A DNA stretch of 39,787 nt from Cylindrodendrum hubeiense (taxonomy: Eukaryota > Ascomycota > Sordariomycetes > Hypocreales > Nectriaceae): contig JAANBB010000379.1 in assembly GCA_014621425.1 (NCBI GenBank), positions 1 through 39,787 on the forward strand. Reading direction: 5' to 3'. The translations under genes and the position numbers were made by a program. Positions 1-10,522 of this stretch are shown here, one piece after another. Numbering within the stretch: the stretch's first letter is position 1; every line of letters starts with the position of its first letter. The notes below the pieces were generated by a model. That model had not been told where the DNA came from and made no database searches. It saw nothing but the letters and a program-made list of their open reading frames with translations.

Positions 1-204
1 CCCAGGGCATTTCGCTTGTGACAACGTTCCCATATCAACGCTGACACGCCAAGCCCAAAACCAATCCTCCAGCTTGCATCATCCTCCCCTCGCTTGCCTT
101 CTCCAACGCCTCAACTTCCAGCGCAAGCGTCATCGCCATCGCCATCGCCATCGCCATCTCGCTCACCTTCCAACGCATTCCTTCGTCAACCAAAATCCGT
201 CGCC
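1..204 (+). promoter_or_regulatory. Leader/promoter of the BAR-protein gene with a hexamer repeat
   Basis: The 204 bases before the first start codon contain no ATG on the + strand, as expected for a 5' leader. A short tandem CATCGC repeat (four copies, 131-154) lies about 50 bp before the start. The proximal promoter probably continues to the left of the window. No TATA box is evident. Confidence 0.5.
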
Positions 205-1512
205 ATGGATTTCGCAACAAGCCTAGGCAAGGGTATCTCGTAGGTGGCCCCCCTCTCAGAGCTTGCTGGAGGCTAGATAGCTCGCTGCTCTGGGGGTGTT
301 GCATTGTAACCTCATCAATGACTGACGCAGGCAACAGCAACTTTGGATCCCAGATTACCCCATTCGCGTCGCGCACATTTCAGTACACCAAGGAGCAGCT
401 TGGCCAGTCCGAGGACAAGGTCCGTTATGTCGCCCGCCCGCCCTTGCGCGACCCCAACTAACCTTCTCATCCTGCAGACCCAGCTCCCTCCCGACTACAT
501 TGACCTCGAGAAGCGCGTCGATGCTCTCAAGCAGGCCCACCAGAAGATGCTTGCCGTGACGTGAGTGAAGCATACATGGCTTCCTTTCTGCCTATCCGAT
601 AAGCTGACAGGGCCGTCCGCAGCTCGCAATACTCGAACGAGGCCTACGACTACCCCCCCAACATCAAGGAGACTTTCCAGGATCTTGGCCGCACCGTGAG
701 CGAAAAGGTCAACCTCCTGTCCTCCGCCACCTCCCCTGCTGAGGCCCAGGCTGCCCTGGTTGCCCCTCCCACCGCCAAGCCCCAGCCCAAGACCTTTAGC
801 CACGCTGTCGCCCGCGCCAGCTTGTCTAGCAGCCAGCTGCTGCACCAGCGCCATACCGGTGCCGGTGAGGACCCCCTGGCGACTGCTCTTGAGAAGTTTG
901 CGCTGGCCTCGGAGCGCGTTGGTGAGGCCCGCCTTGCCCAGGACGCCCAGGTCCAGAGCCGATTCCTCGCCGGTTGGAACACCACCCTGAACACCAACTT
1001 GACCTTTGCCACCCGCGCCCGCAAGAACGTCGAGAACTCCCGCCTCTCCCTTGACGCTGTCAAGGCCCACGCCAAGGGAACCACCTTCAAGCTCGGCACC
1101 GGCTCGAATGCTGGCGAGCACCCCGACGAGCACGAGCTCAGCCCCGAGGCCCAGGAGGAGATTGAGAAGGCCGAGGATGAGTTTGTGACGCAGACTGAGG
1201 AGGCTGTTGGTGTCATGAAGAACGTGAGTGGAACCAACCCGTCCCTTCCGAGTCCAAAGTGGACATTACTCTGACTGAAATTAGGTTCTTGATACCCCTG
1301 AGCCCCTCCGCAACCTGGCCGAGCTCATTGCCGCTCAAATCGAGTACCACAAGAAGGCGTACGAGGTGCTGAGCGAGCTCGCACCCGTCGTCGAGGGCCT
1401 CCAGACTGAGCAAGAAGTGGGTCGTGCCTCTGCCTTTTGAGTACATTAACAAGGGGCTGACATTTGCGCGCTCCAGGCCACCTACCGAAAGAGCCGTGAG
1501 GAGGCTTCCTAA
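205..1512 (+). CDS. GVP36: BAR-domain protein, Gvp36-like
   Basis: Predicted 322-residue protein from six exons: 205-232, 331-419, 478-560, 623-1223, 1285-1416 and 1477-1512; all introns are GT..AG and all phases agree. The protein opens with a short amphipathic segment (MDFATSLGKG, then NSNFGSQITPFASRTFQYTKEQLG), followed by PPDYIDLEKRVDALKQAHQKML and a long charged, alpha-helical body typical of the fungal Gvp36 BAR family. The length is close to that of yeast Gvp36 (about 326 residues). Proteins of this family bind and bend membranes at the Golgi and in endocytosis. The start was chosen because it is the first ATG and gives the family's conserved N-terminus. The family call is by recognition of the sequence; the precise cellular role here is inferred. 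Confidence 0.88.
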
Positions 1513-2226
1513 ACACGCCACGACCAATATTTTTCTCGTGTGAATGGCTAGCTTTTGTCTATCGTTGTGCGAAGGGTTGAAGCTTCCAATCAGACAAACC
1601 AGATGATCTGGCTGATGCACTATTTCCTTGTGCCAGTATTGAGTGTTTGAGTGTTTGAGTGTTGAGGATGTCGAGATTCAAAGTTCTGTCTGCGGCAGGT
1701 CTCAGGGGATTGTCTTGACTATTGATATATCGGCAATTCAAGATGCTAGGGGTTTTCCTTGTCCTTTGTGTGGTGCCCAGTCCACTGGGGTCATGATATG
1801 ACGCCTTGGAGGATATGACGCGCTGCGAATGCGTGTATGCACCTGGGTGGATGTGTATGTTCATTTTGCCCATGTGGCGGGTTTGAATCCGTTAGAATAG
1901 ATCACGCATCGTGGTAACTATGTGTTTATCTCTTTCCAGAGCCCCTTTCTAAAGATGGAATGCTTCATGCTGGAAACTATCACTCCTCGATAGGTACCTA
2001 ATGCATAGCACAATGGTTGGTTGGAATGGAATCAGCGCATACAGCGACTGATAGGGCCTGGGAGGTATGGCTAGCGGTTGCCCGGGATTTGTTCGTGCAT
2101 CACGTGATGTGCCACGTGCTGGGTAGACCGGCAATGCTGGGGCTGGAGTCCAATGAGGTCAATTCAATTTCCTCTGACCATCAACTTCCGATCCACGACG
2201 AAACATTGCCAATTGACCTCGCCAGC
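1513..2226. other. Intergenic: 3' end of BAR gene and promoter of complex I gene
   Basis: There is no supportable gene. An 8-bp direct repeat (GAGTGTTT, about three copies) lies at 1641-1663. Two CACGTG motifs lie at 2101-2118. The reading frame of the next gene stays open upstream to about 2017, but that part has no resemblance to the family, so I treat it as chance. Confidence 0.6.
2098..2118. promoter_or_regulatory. Paired E-box (CACGTG) sites
   Basis: Two CACGTG hexamers lie at 2101-2106 and 2113-2118, their starts 12 bp apart. The first sits in a perfect 12-bp palindrome CATCACGTGATG (2098-2109), which contains TCACGTGA, the extended core bound by Cbf1/CPF1-type bHLH factors in fungi. 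They lie about 110-130 bp before the complex I subunit start. Binding is an inference from the motif alone. Confidence 0.45.
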
Positions 2227-3069
2227 ATGCGGCCGACAGCTCGTGTGTTTGCGCGCTACCTGGAGGCCGGCACGCCGACCGGCCTCACGGGTCTCTGGAC
2301 TCACGGCACACCCCGATCCACCTTGCTCTACCTGTACGGCACCACTCTGAGCAAGCTCCAGGCGATGCCCGAGACGTCCATGTACCGCCAATCCGTCGAA
2401 GCCGTGACCAAGCACCGCATGTCCCTCGTCGAGCAGTTGGTGCCCCCCGGATACGAGCAGTGGGCCATCAAGGCCAAGGAGCTCGTCAGCAACAACGCCG
2501 CGCAGTTCCGTGTCGCCAGTGGACGTCTCGACGGCAGCGAGGCCCGGACGGTCAAGCTCGGCGACAAGATCTTCATTGTCGGCCGAAAGCACGAGGCCGG
2601 CGACATCCGAGTCGAGGAATGGGACGGCGAGGCCAACGAGGGTGCCGAGCTGGAGGGTGCCCGAACTGCAGAGGAGCGAGCGGACCAGGCGCTCTGGGCG
2701 GAGCGCAAGTCCCTCGAGAACCACGAGCAGGTTGAGTGGGAGGAAGAGCCCCAGTTGACGGCGGACCAGTGCGTTGTACCCCACTAGATGAGGCATGGTT
2801 GATGCATGTGTTTCCGAATACTAATTCCCGCGGGTCAGGATCTCGGAGCTGGAGACCAAGATTGGCGCCGGCCTCATCGAGGAAGTCATCCAGGTCGCCG
2901 AGGGCGAGCTTAACCTGATTGACACTATGGAGAAGGCCAAGGTGTAAGTATTCCGGTGTCTGGGCTTTGGGAGAAGAGCATCGAGGCTAACACAGACATG
3001 TCTAGCTGGGAGGACCTCGAGGATAAGCCTGTCGACGGCCAGTGGACCTACTTCGACCGAACCAACTAA
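2227..3069 (+). CDS. NDUFA5: Mitochondrial complex I subunit, NDUFA5 family (29.9 kDa-type)
   Basis: Predicted 236-residue protein from exons 2227-2768, 2839-2943 and 3006-3069. It begins MRPTARVFARYLEAGTPTG, an Arg-rich presequence without acids in its first stretch, consistent with mitochondrial import. The conserved family block follows: GLTGLWTHGTPRSTLLYLY, then YRQSVEAVTKHR and a VPPGYEQW motif. The C-terminus reads WEDLEDKPVDGQWTYFDRTN. This matches the ETC complex I NDUFA5 family, peripheral-arm subunits of NADH:ubiquinone oxidoreductase, which in fungi carry a C-terminal extension. The start at 2227 is preferred over in-frame ATGs upstream because it is the one that creates a presequence next to the family core. 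Confidence 0.87.
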
Positions 3070-3533
3070 GCGGCTGGGAGGGTGAAACCTTTGTAAAAGT
3101 AGAAGGGTGCTGTGTATATACGCTACGCTGCTGATGGATGAATGGGTTGTTTGGACCAATAGATGAAGTGACTTTCGAGTCTCAAATCGGCTTCTCTGTC
3201 AAGCACAGTGATGTTTGACGTCCCGCACTAGTATGAGGATGTCCGTGTGCCCACCTTTGGGATGGTACTTACTCGTCGTGAATGCATTTGTTCCCTGAAG
3301 TAAGGATGCCTTGTAAGCCTGATCCTCTGCTACCTACTGCCATTTGCTGCTCTCGTGCTGCCCTTGGCTCGAGACTTGCCCCTTGGGAAAACAACTCAGT
3401 GCAGCCGCCGGTGAACCAAACTCATTCATTTACTTTTTTGGTGGGGCACCCAACTTCACTCAGAACAACCACCTTTTGACATCGAACTTTGCTTCTTCAT
3501 CACCAACACAACAAGAGATGAAATAGCCCAACC
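3070..3533. other. Intergenic: complex I gene 3' end and RRN11 promoter
   Basis: A stretch of 464 bp with no gene. The only clear item is a two-codon upstream ORF at 3518-3526 just before RRN11. No canonical AATAAA was found near the upstream stop. Confidence 0.55.
3518..3526 (+). promoter_or_regulatory. Minimal uORF (ATG AAA TAG) 7 nt before RRN11 start
   Basis: ATG-AAA-TAG at 3518-3526 ends 7 nt before the RRN11 start codon at 3534. If the transcript begins upstream, a ribosome would meet this start first, with very little space to reinitiate. Whether it is in the mRNA is not known from the sequence. Confidence 0.4.
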
Positions 3534-4775
3534 ATGTCCCTCCTAGACCCGCCGTCATTCTCACAACATAGGAGGCCCGGCAAGCGCAAGCGGCCATCCG
3601 ACGACGCCAGCAGCAGCCTCTCACGGCCTGCACACCTTCCCCATGACTCCATCAACCCGCTGAGCCACTCTCCGGGAATGGTGCACCAGTTCGCCACAGC
3701 CGGGCTCACTGAGACGGACGAGGACCCGTCACAGCTGGTCCCCGGCTTTCCACACCGGAGTCTCGGATCCGGCGTCCCCGGCCGTAACGTCGAGACGGAC
3801 AGCGACGCCGATGAGACCGACGCCGATGAAGACGGCAAGTCACCCGGAGGCAAGAAGAAGAAGACAACGACCCGGGAACTCGGGAGGGGGGGACACTACG
3901 AGGTACTACTGCAGTCAGTACACCACTTCCTCGACCAGGGCGACATCGACAAGGCGGCGCGCGGCTACGGGTTGCTTTTACAGCTGCGGCCTGGCGGTAC
4001 CCCCGTGGACGTCCGGCGGCATAGCCTGTGGGCCATTGGGGCCGAAATCCTCATGCGACAGGGCGAGCAGCCCGTTGGTGATGGAGAACCTGCTGTTGAC
4101 GACGACGACGTGGGCACCACGCCTGGAGGACTCAGGAGATGGGGCCGCGCTGCCAACATGAACAAGGTCAAGGCATACTTCGACACCTTGATTCAGCAGC
4201 ACCCCTACGACTATAAACACCGGCGCCTTGTCTGCGCAGTGGACTTCTGGGTGGCTATGCTCAGCTGTGAGATCTACAACGCGCACACGGAGCACATCAT
4301 GGCTCTCGACCGTGCCATTGGCGCTTCACAGGATGAGTCTCGGCTGTCCTTTGGAGCCGACGACAGTTTTGGGAACGAAGAGCCCGAGTCGCGCGAGGTA
4401 GAGCTGCAGCGGGGGAAAGAAAGGCTTCGTCTACAGGCCCTGACAACTATGCGAGCCATCACAAAGAGGATGGACCAAGTGATGCAGGAGCTGCCCTATT
4501 CAAAGAACCATCACCTCCTCCGACTACGAGCCATGGCGTCTCTCTACGTCGCTGACTTGGTTGTCCCCGTTGGGGACGTCTCGCTCTCAAGTATCCAGGA
4601 TGCTCAGCGGGCTAGGCACATGGAGCAACAAATAGCTAGGGATGCGCTCATGGAGATGGTGAACAACGGAGGCCAGCAGGACGAGGCTGCCTTGGCTGTC
4701 CTCTATCCCTCGAATGAGGGCGGGGGAGATCCCACCATGCCATTATATTCATCTCTTCCCATTCGCGGGCTATAG
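3534..4775 (+). CDS. RRN11: RNA polymerase I initiation factor Rrn11 (core factor subunit)
   Basis: Intronless gene for a predicted 413-residue protein. The first ~115 residues are Ser/Asp-rich and disordered, with basic stretches (RRPGKRKRP near the N-terminus and a KKKK run near residue 107) that could serve as nuclear localisation signals. From about residue 120 a helical, TPR-like region begins (HYEVLLQSVHHFLDQGDIDKA, then RGYGLLLQLRPG), followed by AYFDTLIQQHPYDYKHR and FWVAMLSCEIYNA, blocks typical of fungal Rrn11 proteins. In yeast, Rrn11 works with Rrn6 and Rrn7 in the core factor that recruits Pol I to the rDNA promoter. The gene ends 7 bp before the end of the convergent EED gene. 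The call rests on recognition of the family blocks, which diverge quickly. Confidence 0.78.
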   Translation: MSLLDPPSFSQHRRPGKRKRPSDDASSSLSRPAHLPHDSINPLSHSPGMVHQFATAGLTETDEDPSQLVPGFPHRSLGSGVPGRNVETDSDADETDADEDGKSPGGKKKKTTTRELGRGGHYEVLLQSVHHFLDQGDIDKAARGYGLLLQLRPGGTPVDVRRHSLWAIGAEILMRQGEQPVGDGEPAVDDDDVGTTPGGLRRWGRAANMNKVKAYFDTLIQQHPYDYKHRRLVCAVDFWVAMLSCEIYNAHTEHIMALDRAIGASQDESRLSFGADDSFGNEEPESREVELQRGKERLRLQALTTMRAITKRMDQVMQELPYSKNHHLLRLRAMASLYVADLVVPVGDVSLSSIQDAQRARHMEQQIARDALMEMVNNGGQQDEAALAVLYPSNEGGGDPTMPLYSSLPIRGL

Positions 4776-4782
4776 AACCAGT

Positions 4783-6911
4783 TTATTTTGCCACCAATGC
4801 CTCCTTCGGGGGCTCGAATGTCTTCGCTGGGGCCTTCTTAGCCCATCGCTGCAAGATGAGCGCCGTGTTGGAGCTTCCCACGATAACACACCACTCTCCA
4901 CCAGGGCTCCACGCTGCTTGTCGTCCGACAAAATTGGACGAGGAAGACTCAGTTTTGTGTGCCCTGAGAGGCTCATGGGCATCTTCCAGGCTGTACTTGG
5001 CCGTCCACGACTCTAGTGTCTCAGCGCTGAATTCTTTGATATCTTCAGTCGCCTTGGGTGTCTCTTCAACCAGGGCCGAGGCAGGAGACCCTTTCTCGAC
5101 TGTGGAGAGGCGTGGCTTCCCTGCCGCGTCTGTCCTTTGACGGTGCTGTAGGGGACGAAGCCAGGAGGGACGCGGAGGGATGCCCTTGCTAGGATCGTGG
5201 TTGCGAAGCGCCTTCATGAAGTCACTGTACACCGTCAACCGCTTAAAGTCCCAGAAGAAGATATTGCCACCGGCATTGCAGAATGCTAGTACGGGATGTT
5301 GGCCCGGCACGAAATGCAGCTTGAAGCGCATAAAGAACTGGGGACCGCAGTTAGGGGTATGGAAGTCCAGCACTCGTGTGTACTGTGCCGGGCACTGCGG
5401 GGAGATGGTGGGAACAAAGGCCGAGCGAGTCAAGCGGCCGGCCTCGTCGTAATTGGTAGGGACAATGTTTTGGGGAGTTGGAGCTATGTTCTGGGCTGGC
5501 GGTGGGCCGTCAGAAGAGAAGCCTTCGATCCGCCAGAGTGAGATGACATTGTCGTGACAGGCGCGCGAAAGAATCTGATCTCCGTAGAAAGCGACGCTGT
5601 GTCTCAGTTAGATCGGGGGCATTGCTTCAGTATCAAAACGAGTTTAGCACCTACCAATCGACAATGCCGCTATGTACGGCTGACGTTGAGAAGTGAGGGT
5701 AATGAACACGGATAGGGGTGGTAATAGGCTCGGTGGGGAGATCGGGGAGAGTCCACTTGTTAACGTCAGTGTTTGTCTATTCCAAGGGGTTTGTTGGAGT
5801 CATTACCAGATTGATAATTTGATCGTGACCAGCTGAGAGGAGGTATCTGCCAGTGTCGTGGAACGCCTGCACATGTCCGCGTGAGTGATTAGAACGAATC
5901 ACTCGTGACTGGGTAGAGATGAAAGAGACTTACCACGCTGAGGAGGTTCCATGAATGACCCTCTCCGGCCAGAATGCAGAGGCAAGGCCGTTCTTTGTGC
6001 TTAGAGTCAAGGCTCCAGATACGGACACTTGTGTCATCCGATGCTGAAGCAATGATGGATGGGTCAAATGGGGAAGTCGCCAAATCGTTGACATCCTGGA
6101 TATAGTGAGTCGAAATTTGGCACAGAGCGAGACAGTGGGCCAAGTGAACTTACACTTCCATGACCGGTGAAGCACTTGATTTGAATGGCGTTTAGCTGTG
6201 CGACAAGTCAAGAAGCAGTTGGGATGGAGCATACCTTGAATAGTTTGCCATCTATAACATCATAAATCTTGACCTTGGCATCGACACCGCCAATGCAGAT
6301 AAGAGGCCGTTCAGTTACGGGATCTCTGGTCCACGTGCAACAACAGGCTGATGCCTCGACCTGTGAACTGAATGAGTTTGACAACCCCGTGACACAATCA
6401 AATCAAGGGGCCGTGGGTGGACATACGTCGTCATCTCTGATGACACTCACGATCTCGCAAGGATTGGCATCTCCGGAGCTTTGGGATAACTTGCATATGA
6501 CAACCTAACAGAAAATCAGACATCAGTGCTTGTAATATGTGACTGGGTATAAGAGCACTCACATGCTTCTTGCTCACGGCAGCGAATATTGGGTCACAGT
6601 CTAAGGGCTGATAGGGACAGAACTTGACATCAAAGAACTCTGATAGAGAGGGAAATATAGAGTTAGTGGGTGGTTGTGAGACTAAGTTGACCAAATGTAT
6701 TCGGGGAGGTTGAGTGTCCAACGAAAACGTAGGGGCGAGTTACCTGCGACGTTGTCATCGCTGTCGAGGAATGCGGTATCGTTCTACATGCACTTGGCTG
6801 TTAGTCAAGCAACGAGTGAAGAGAATATATCGCCATGGGAGGGGCCACCTCGAAGCCGAAGGAGACTCGGAGCCTTGGGAGCTCCGAGGCAATATCGTCA
6901 TAGGTCGACAT
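4783..6911 (-). CDS. EED: Polycomb PRC2 subunit EED (WD40 protein)
   Basis: Predicted 520-residue WD40 protein from ten exons on the minus strand: 6911-6849, 6783-6744, 6639-6563, 6504-6427, 6360-6235, 6195-6154, 6095-5934, 5866-5807, 5755-5655 and 5596-4783; phases agree at every junction. Key blocks are EFFDVKFCPY, then ICIGGVDAKVKIYDV, DVNDLATSPFDPSIIASASDDTSVRIW, AGEGHSWNLLSV, VDCVAFYGDQILSRACHDNVISLWRIEGF and FWDFKRLTVYSDF. This order is diagnostic of EED/ESC, which binds trimethylated H3K27 and activates the EZH2-type methyltransferase. About 80-90 polar residues are inserted before the last blade. The fifth intron is only 39 bp. An in-frame ATG at 6989 would add 26 residues, but its context is weaker and the family gives no support for it. 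Confidence 0.9.
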
Positions 6912-8744
6912 GTCTGAAGCTAGTTGAGTCGCCGTGACTACTGGCAGGACTCTTGGATGGGGCGCTGATTCGAGTGGGGCTTCATGCAATGGCCTGGAAC
7001 AAAGTTGAAACAGGGCTGAGAATACTGAGGAGCTTGCGTGTTACCGTGTCGCGGCCACTGGGCCCTGAGTCTTGGGTGGTGGACGGCGATGTCCGGGAGA
7101 AGAGCCTAGATGGTCGCCCCTGGAGTGGCCAGGCGCGAAGGATCGAGGCGAAACCACACACTGGTACAGGGCTCGACGGATGTAAAACCGAGGGCTGCCT
7201 TGTCGAGACTCAAAAGGGGTTGGCGTTGGCGACGCTTGACAGCGGATGACGCAAGTACAACAAGCGGGATGAGGATGTGTTGTCGGTTTGTTTGGATATT
7301 CTGGTGAGCCAGGGGCGGGTATGCATGTGGGCCTGGAAACTTCTGGGAAATGGTTCCAGGGTTCTGCGCCAGTCAGGTGCACTGTAGCCCCAGCGGGCAA
7401 GCGCTAATTAATCCACATGGGCAGGGCAGGAGCTCTTGCCGTGTCTGAGTTTCTGAACCGCCCAGTGGCCGACGTCCGGGGGATAGTCCACTGAGGTTTA
7501 GCGCTTGGTTACAGGCGGTCAGGTACCACCTCGCACCGTCCCGGAAGCCTCAGTTGTCTGATGCTCTGCATCACACTGAAAATCAACTACAGGGCGGGAG
7601 GCTGCATTCAATGGCAGACACCACAAATACAGCCACATTGGATCAAGGACTCGCACATTGTGACTGGAACCAAAGCAACGGCGCCCACCTTTGGTAAAGC
7701 ACAGACACACCGCATCTTGAGAGGAGTGAAGCCCTTCTCCGCAAATGCTGCTCATGGCCGTCGGCTAGGTAGGTTCGTAGGAATCAGTATAGGATTAGAG
7801 CGACGCCTCGATTTAAGCTCGATCTCCCCGGCGGGTTAATGGATGGGCAATCGAAGCTCGCTGTCTCACATGGAGTTTGTCCAGGGCATTGGATGCCCAC
7901 TCAACGTCGATGTAGGATTTGGCCTAAGACAAAGAATGGGCCTGGACGAGTCTCACTAACAAGCAAGGTTGCAGGGCTGGCCTTTCCAGATACGAGGTAT
8001 ATCCACCTCTCAGAACATAGGTAGGTACCTAGGCGACTACCTTAGGCAAGAAATATATGGATATGGACGAGTCTGGGGTCTCTGAATGCAGCAGGGGCCG
8101 TGCCGTCCACGCCGCTGTGAGCAGTGAGCTGTGAGCTGCGATGTGACGTGCTCTTGACTGTGCATGATCTGACCTGGTTTAGTCTGTTTCGGTCTAGGCT
8201 CCGGGTTCTTGGGGGGATGTGAACGCGGAAGGATCCCGATATACAATCATGCATGGGAGGGGGCCTGCTCTCAGATTCTTACGTCTCGTGTGACTGGAAG
8301 AGGTAAGTAGCTTCCCTTCTTTCATGGACGGAACCGAGCTGAAATGGCAAGGCAACAGTGACAGCGAGACAGCGAGATAGCAAGAAAGCTGTCCCATTCT
8401 GTCGGATCACACACATCGTCTCGGTTGCTCCCTCGGTCTTTATTCGCTCTCTTCCCGGTGGCGCCCTTCGATGGCCAACATCACAGGTTCAACCAGGTCA
8501 TCGCACGCCTCCATCACTGTGAATGGCTGACAGTAGTGCGCTCAGGTCCAATGGCTGAAAGTGTCCGCCCCAGGCGCTGATCTTCTACAATCTATTTTCG
8601 GCTTGCGCCTTGGATTGGGCGACTTTGACGTTTGCGAGCCTTGGTTCATCTACTCTGTATGGGTATGGGCACATGCTTGTTTGCTTGATCCGAGGGTCCA
8701 TGGCTCGAGCTTGGATATCGACCGGGACCCCATCGTATTAACAT

Positions 8745-8776
8745 CCCGACAGTCGATCATCCCGGCAGTCGATCAT
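8745..8776. repeat. 16-bp tandem duplication
   Basis: CCCGACAGTCGATCAT (8745-8760) is followed directly by the same 16-mer with a single A-to-G change (8761-8776). No function is evident. Confidence 0.7.
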
Positions 8777-10071
8777 TCCGATTCCGGGGACTGACTACAC
8801 CCTATTCTTGGTGGGCCTTTGCAGAGACGCTGATGGAAACTGGACGTCGGGGCCCTAGCCATCCAAATGTCATATCGATCTCGGCCATTGCTAATTCCTT
8901 AAAGAGGATGGGGGCAGGGAGGCAACGCCGTTGTGGCTGTACCGTCCTACGACATATCCACCCCCAAATTGATTGACACGGCATGATGGTTTTTAGAGAC
9001 AGGCTGCTTCTATCCGCCCACCATGTGGCTTGCCGGCCTGGACCAGCCACCCGTCCACCGGGACGTGCGTGTTGGAGTGATCGCCGGCTTTGGAAATTTC
9101 GAACGGACAGGGAGTTGCCGGCTGGGATTCAGGTGGTTTCGGTGTGAGGTGTTGGGAGGTCGAAAATGGAATAGCATCTACTCCGTAACCTTGACTACTT
9201 CCACCAAGTCCACCCTCCACCTTGCAAGGCGTCGGTTGCGAATGGCGTCCGTCTCCACAGTCGTGCGCCCACAGACTAGTAGCGACTTAGCAAGACCGGG
9301 TCTAGGGGATGGAGATGATATACGACAGAATGCACTACTATGTATGGACGGGGGAAGCATGAGCGGCATTAGCAGGACGCAGTCACGGGGAAAACCCAGA
9401 GGATGTGCCCCCTAAGATCCATGCACGGAATTACCCGTCCGGGACCTAAAAAAAACCATCCATATCCGGCTGCGCATGCTGCATCCGTCCCCTGGCCCAA
9501 TGCACGCCGACATGGGTTATCTGGTTTACTACGTATGTAATTAAGTGTCAGCCTCGCTTTGGTCACGTCTTCTTACGGCGGTCATTCCGGCCATTACGGG
9601 AACTGGCCGCTAAAGCTAATTACTCACTCTCCGTGCCTTATTCCCGGCGGGTTGACGAGGCTTGATTGTGAGTGAAGGCCGATAGATACGGGCCCAGGCA
9701 AATTGAAAGAGTCATCCCAGATTTCATACTCCCAACTATGCATGTACTATGTAAGAGCAATCGTTGCTGCTGGGCTTGTTACTCTGTATACTTATCTTCT
9801 TCCCCGACGATTCCCACAGTCATAGCCGTCATCACATGGCCTAAGGACATTCCTGAGATGACTTCGCTTGCCACACCCTCCCTCGGCTGTCGTCAATGTG
9901 ATTGCTCGTCCCCAAGAATACTTGCTACAAAAGAAAAACTAGCTCGTGGCCATCTCTCGCTCGAGTTTCGTTGTGCTTTCCTTTCTTTTTCCTTTGCTAA
10001 GGGCTCCGTCAGCCTGGCCTTCGCCTGCGCCGGGCTGCCTGTCAGTTGGCCACCTTGGCTTCGTTGCTACC

Positions 10072-10098
10072 ACCTACCTAAGGTAGGTAGGTAGGTAG
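10072..10098. repeat. CCTA/TAGG microsatellite with palindrome
   Basis: ACCTACCT (10072-10079) is followed after one base by its exact reverse complement AGGTAGGT (10081-10088), which then continues as further GTAG units to about 10098. The same tetranucleotide recurs elsewhere in intergenic DNA of the window. Confidence 0.75.
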
Positions 10099-10522
10099 TT
10101 TTGCTTTTTTTTAAGACACAATCCTCTCGGCCCTCTTGACACTCCCCCTCCTCGGCTCGAGGAACCCGCAGCAGGTTGGCATCGATTCGAATGGAGTCGA
10201 ACTGGAGGTGCGTCCGAAAGACTTCGGGGACCCTGACTGCAAGTATTCATGTGCGCCTGGGGCTGGGAGGAGTACTGGACTGGCTGGTACCCTTCGTCCT
10301 GCGCGTACCCTACCTCGGTACGAAGTACATGAGCATCAACGCCGACTGTGGAACCTCGCTAACCGGCGACCAGGTCGCCGAGTCTTACATGGTACTCCGA
10401 GGACAGGTACATTGAGCCTCTTGTCCGCCGAAACTGGCCCTGTCCCATGTCATTGCTGTCTTGCACAAAGTACGCAGCCTGGCGGCACGAATGAAGCTGG
10501 GCTACCGCGTAGACGGCGCATG

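Larger units (their letters stand above)
6912..10522. other. Long gene-free interval between EED and the PAS gene
   Basis: About 3.6 kb in which no reading frame shows family resemblance, a convincing exon chain or codon bias like the neighbouring genes. Visible items are a 16-bp tandem duplication with one mismatch (8745-8776), degenerate GAGACAGC-type repeats near 8360, TAGG/CCTA runs near 8020-8034 and a palindromic CCTA/TAGG run at 10072-10098. Base composition is not AT-rich, so no RIP-degraded transposon is apparent. It could hold a non-coding RNA or distal regulatory DNA. Confidence 0.55.

Noticed and set aside
495..1133. Long open frame antisense to the BAR gene
   Set aside because: Shadow of a codon-biased exon; composition is low-complexity Gly/Leu/Val with no family resemblance.
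2017..2226. Upstream in-frame extension of the complex I subunit
   Set aside because: The 70 extra residues do not resemble the family or a presequence, and the extension would place the CACGTG sites inside coding DNA. The ATG at 2227 gives a good presequence.
9023..9415. Open frame of about 130 codons in the gene-free interval
   Set aside because: No recognisable domain, no conserved motif, unlike the codon use of neighbours, and no supporting splice partners.
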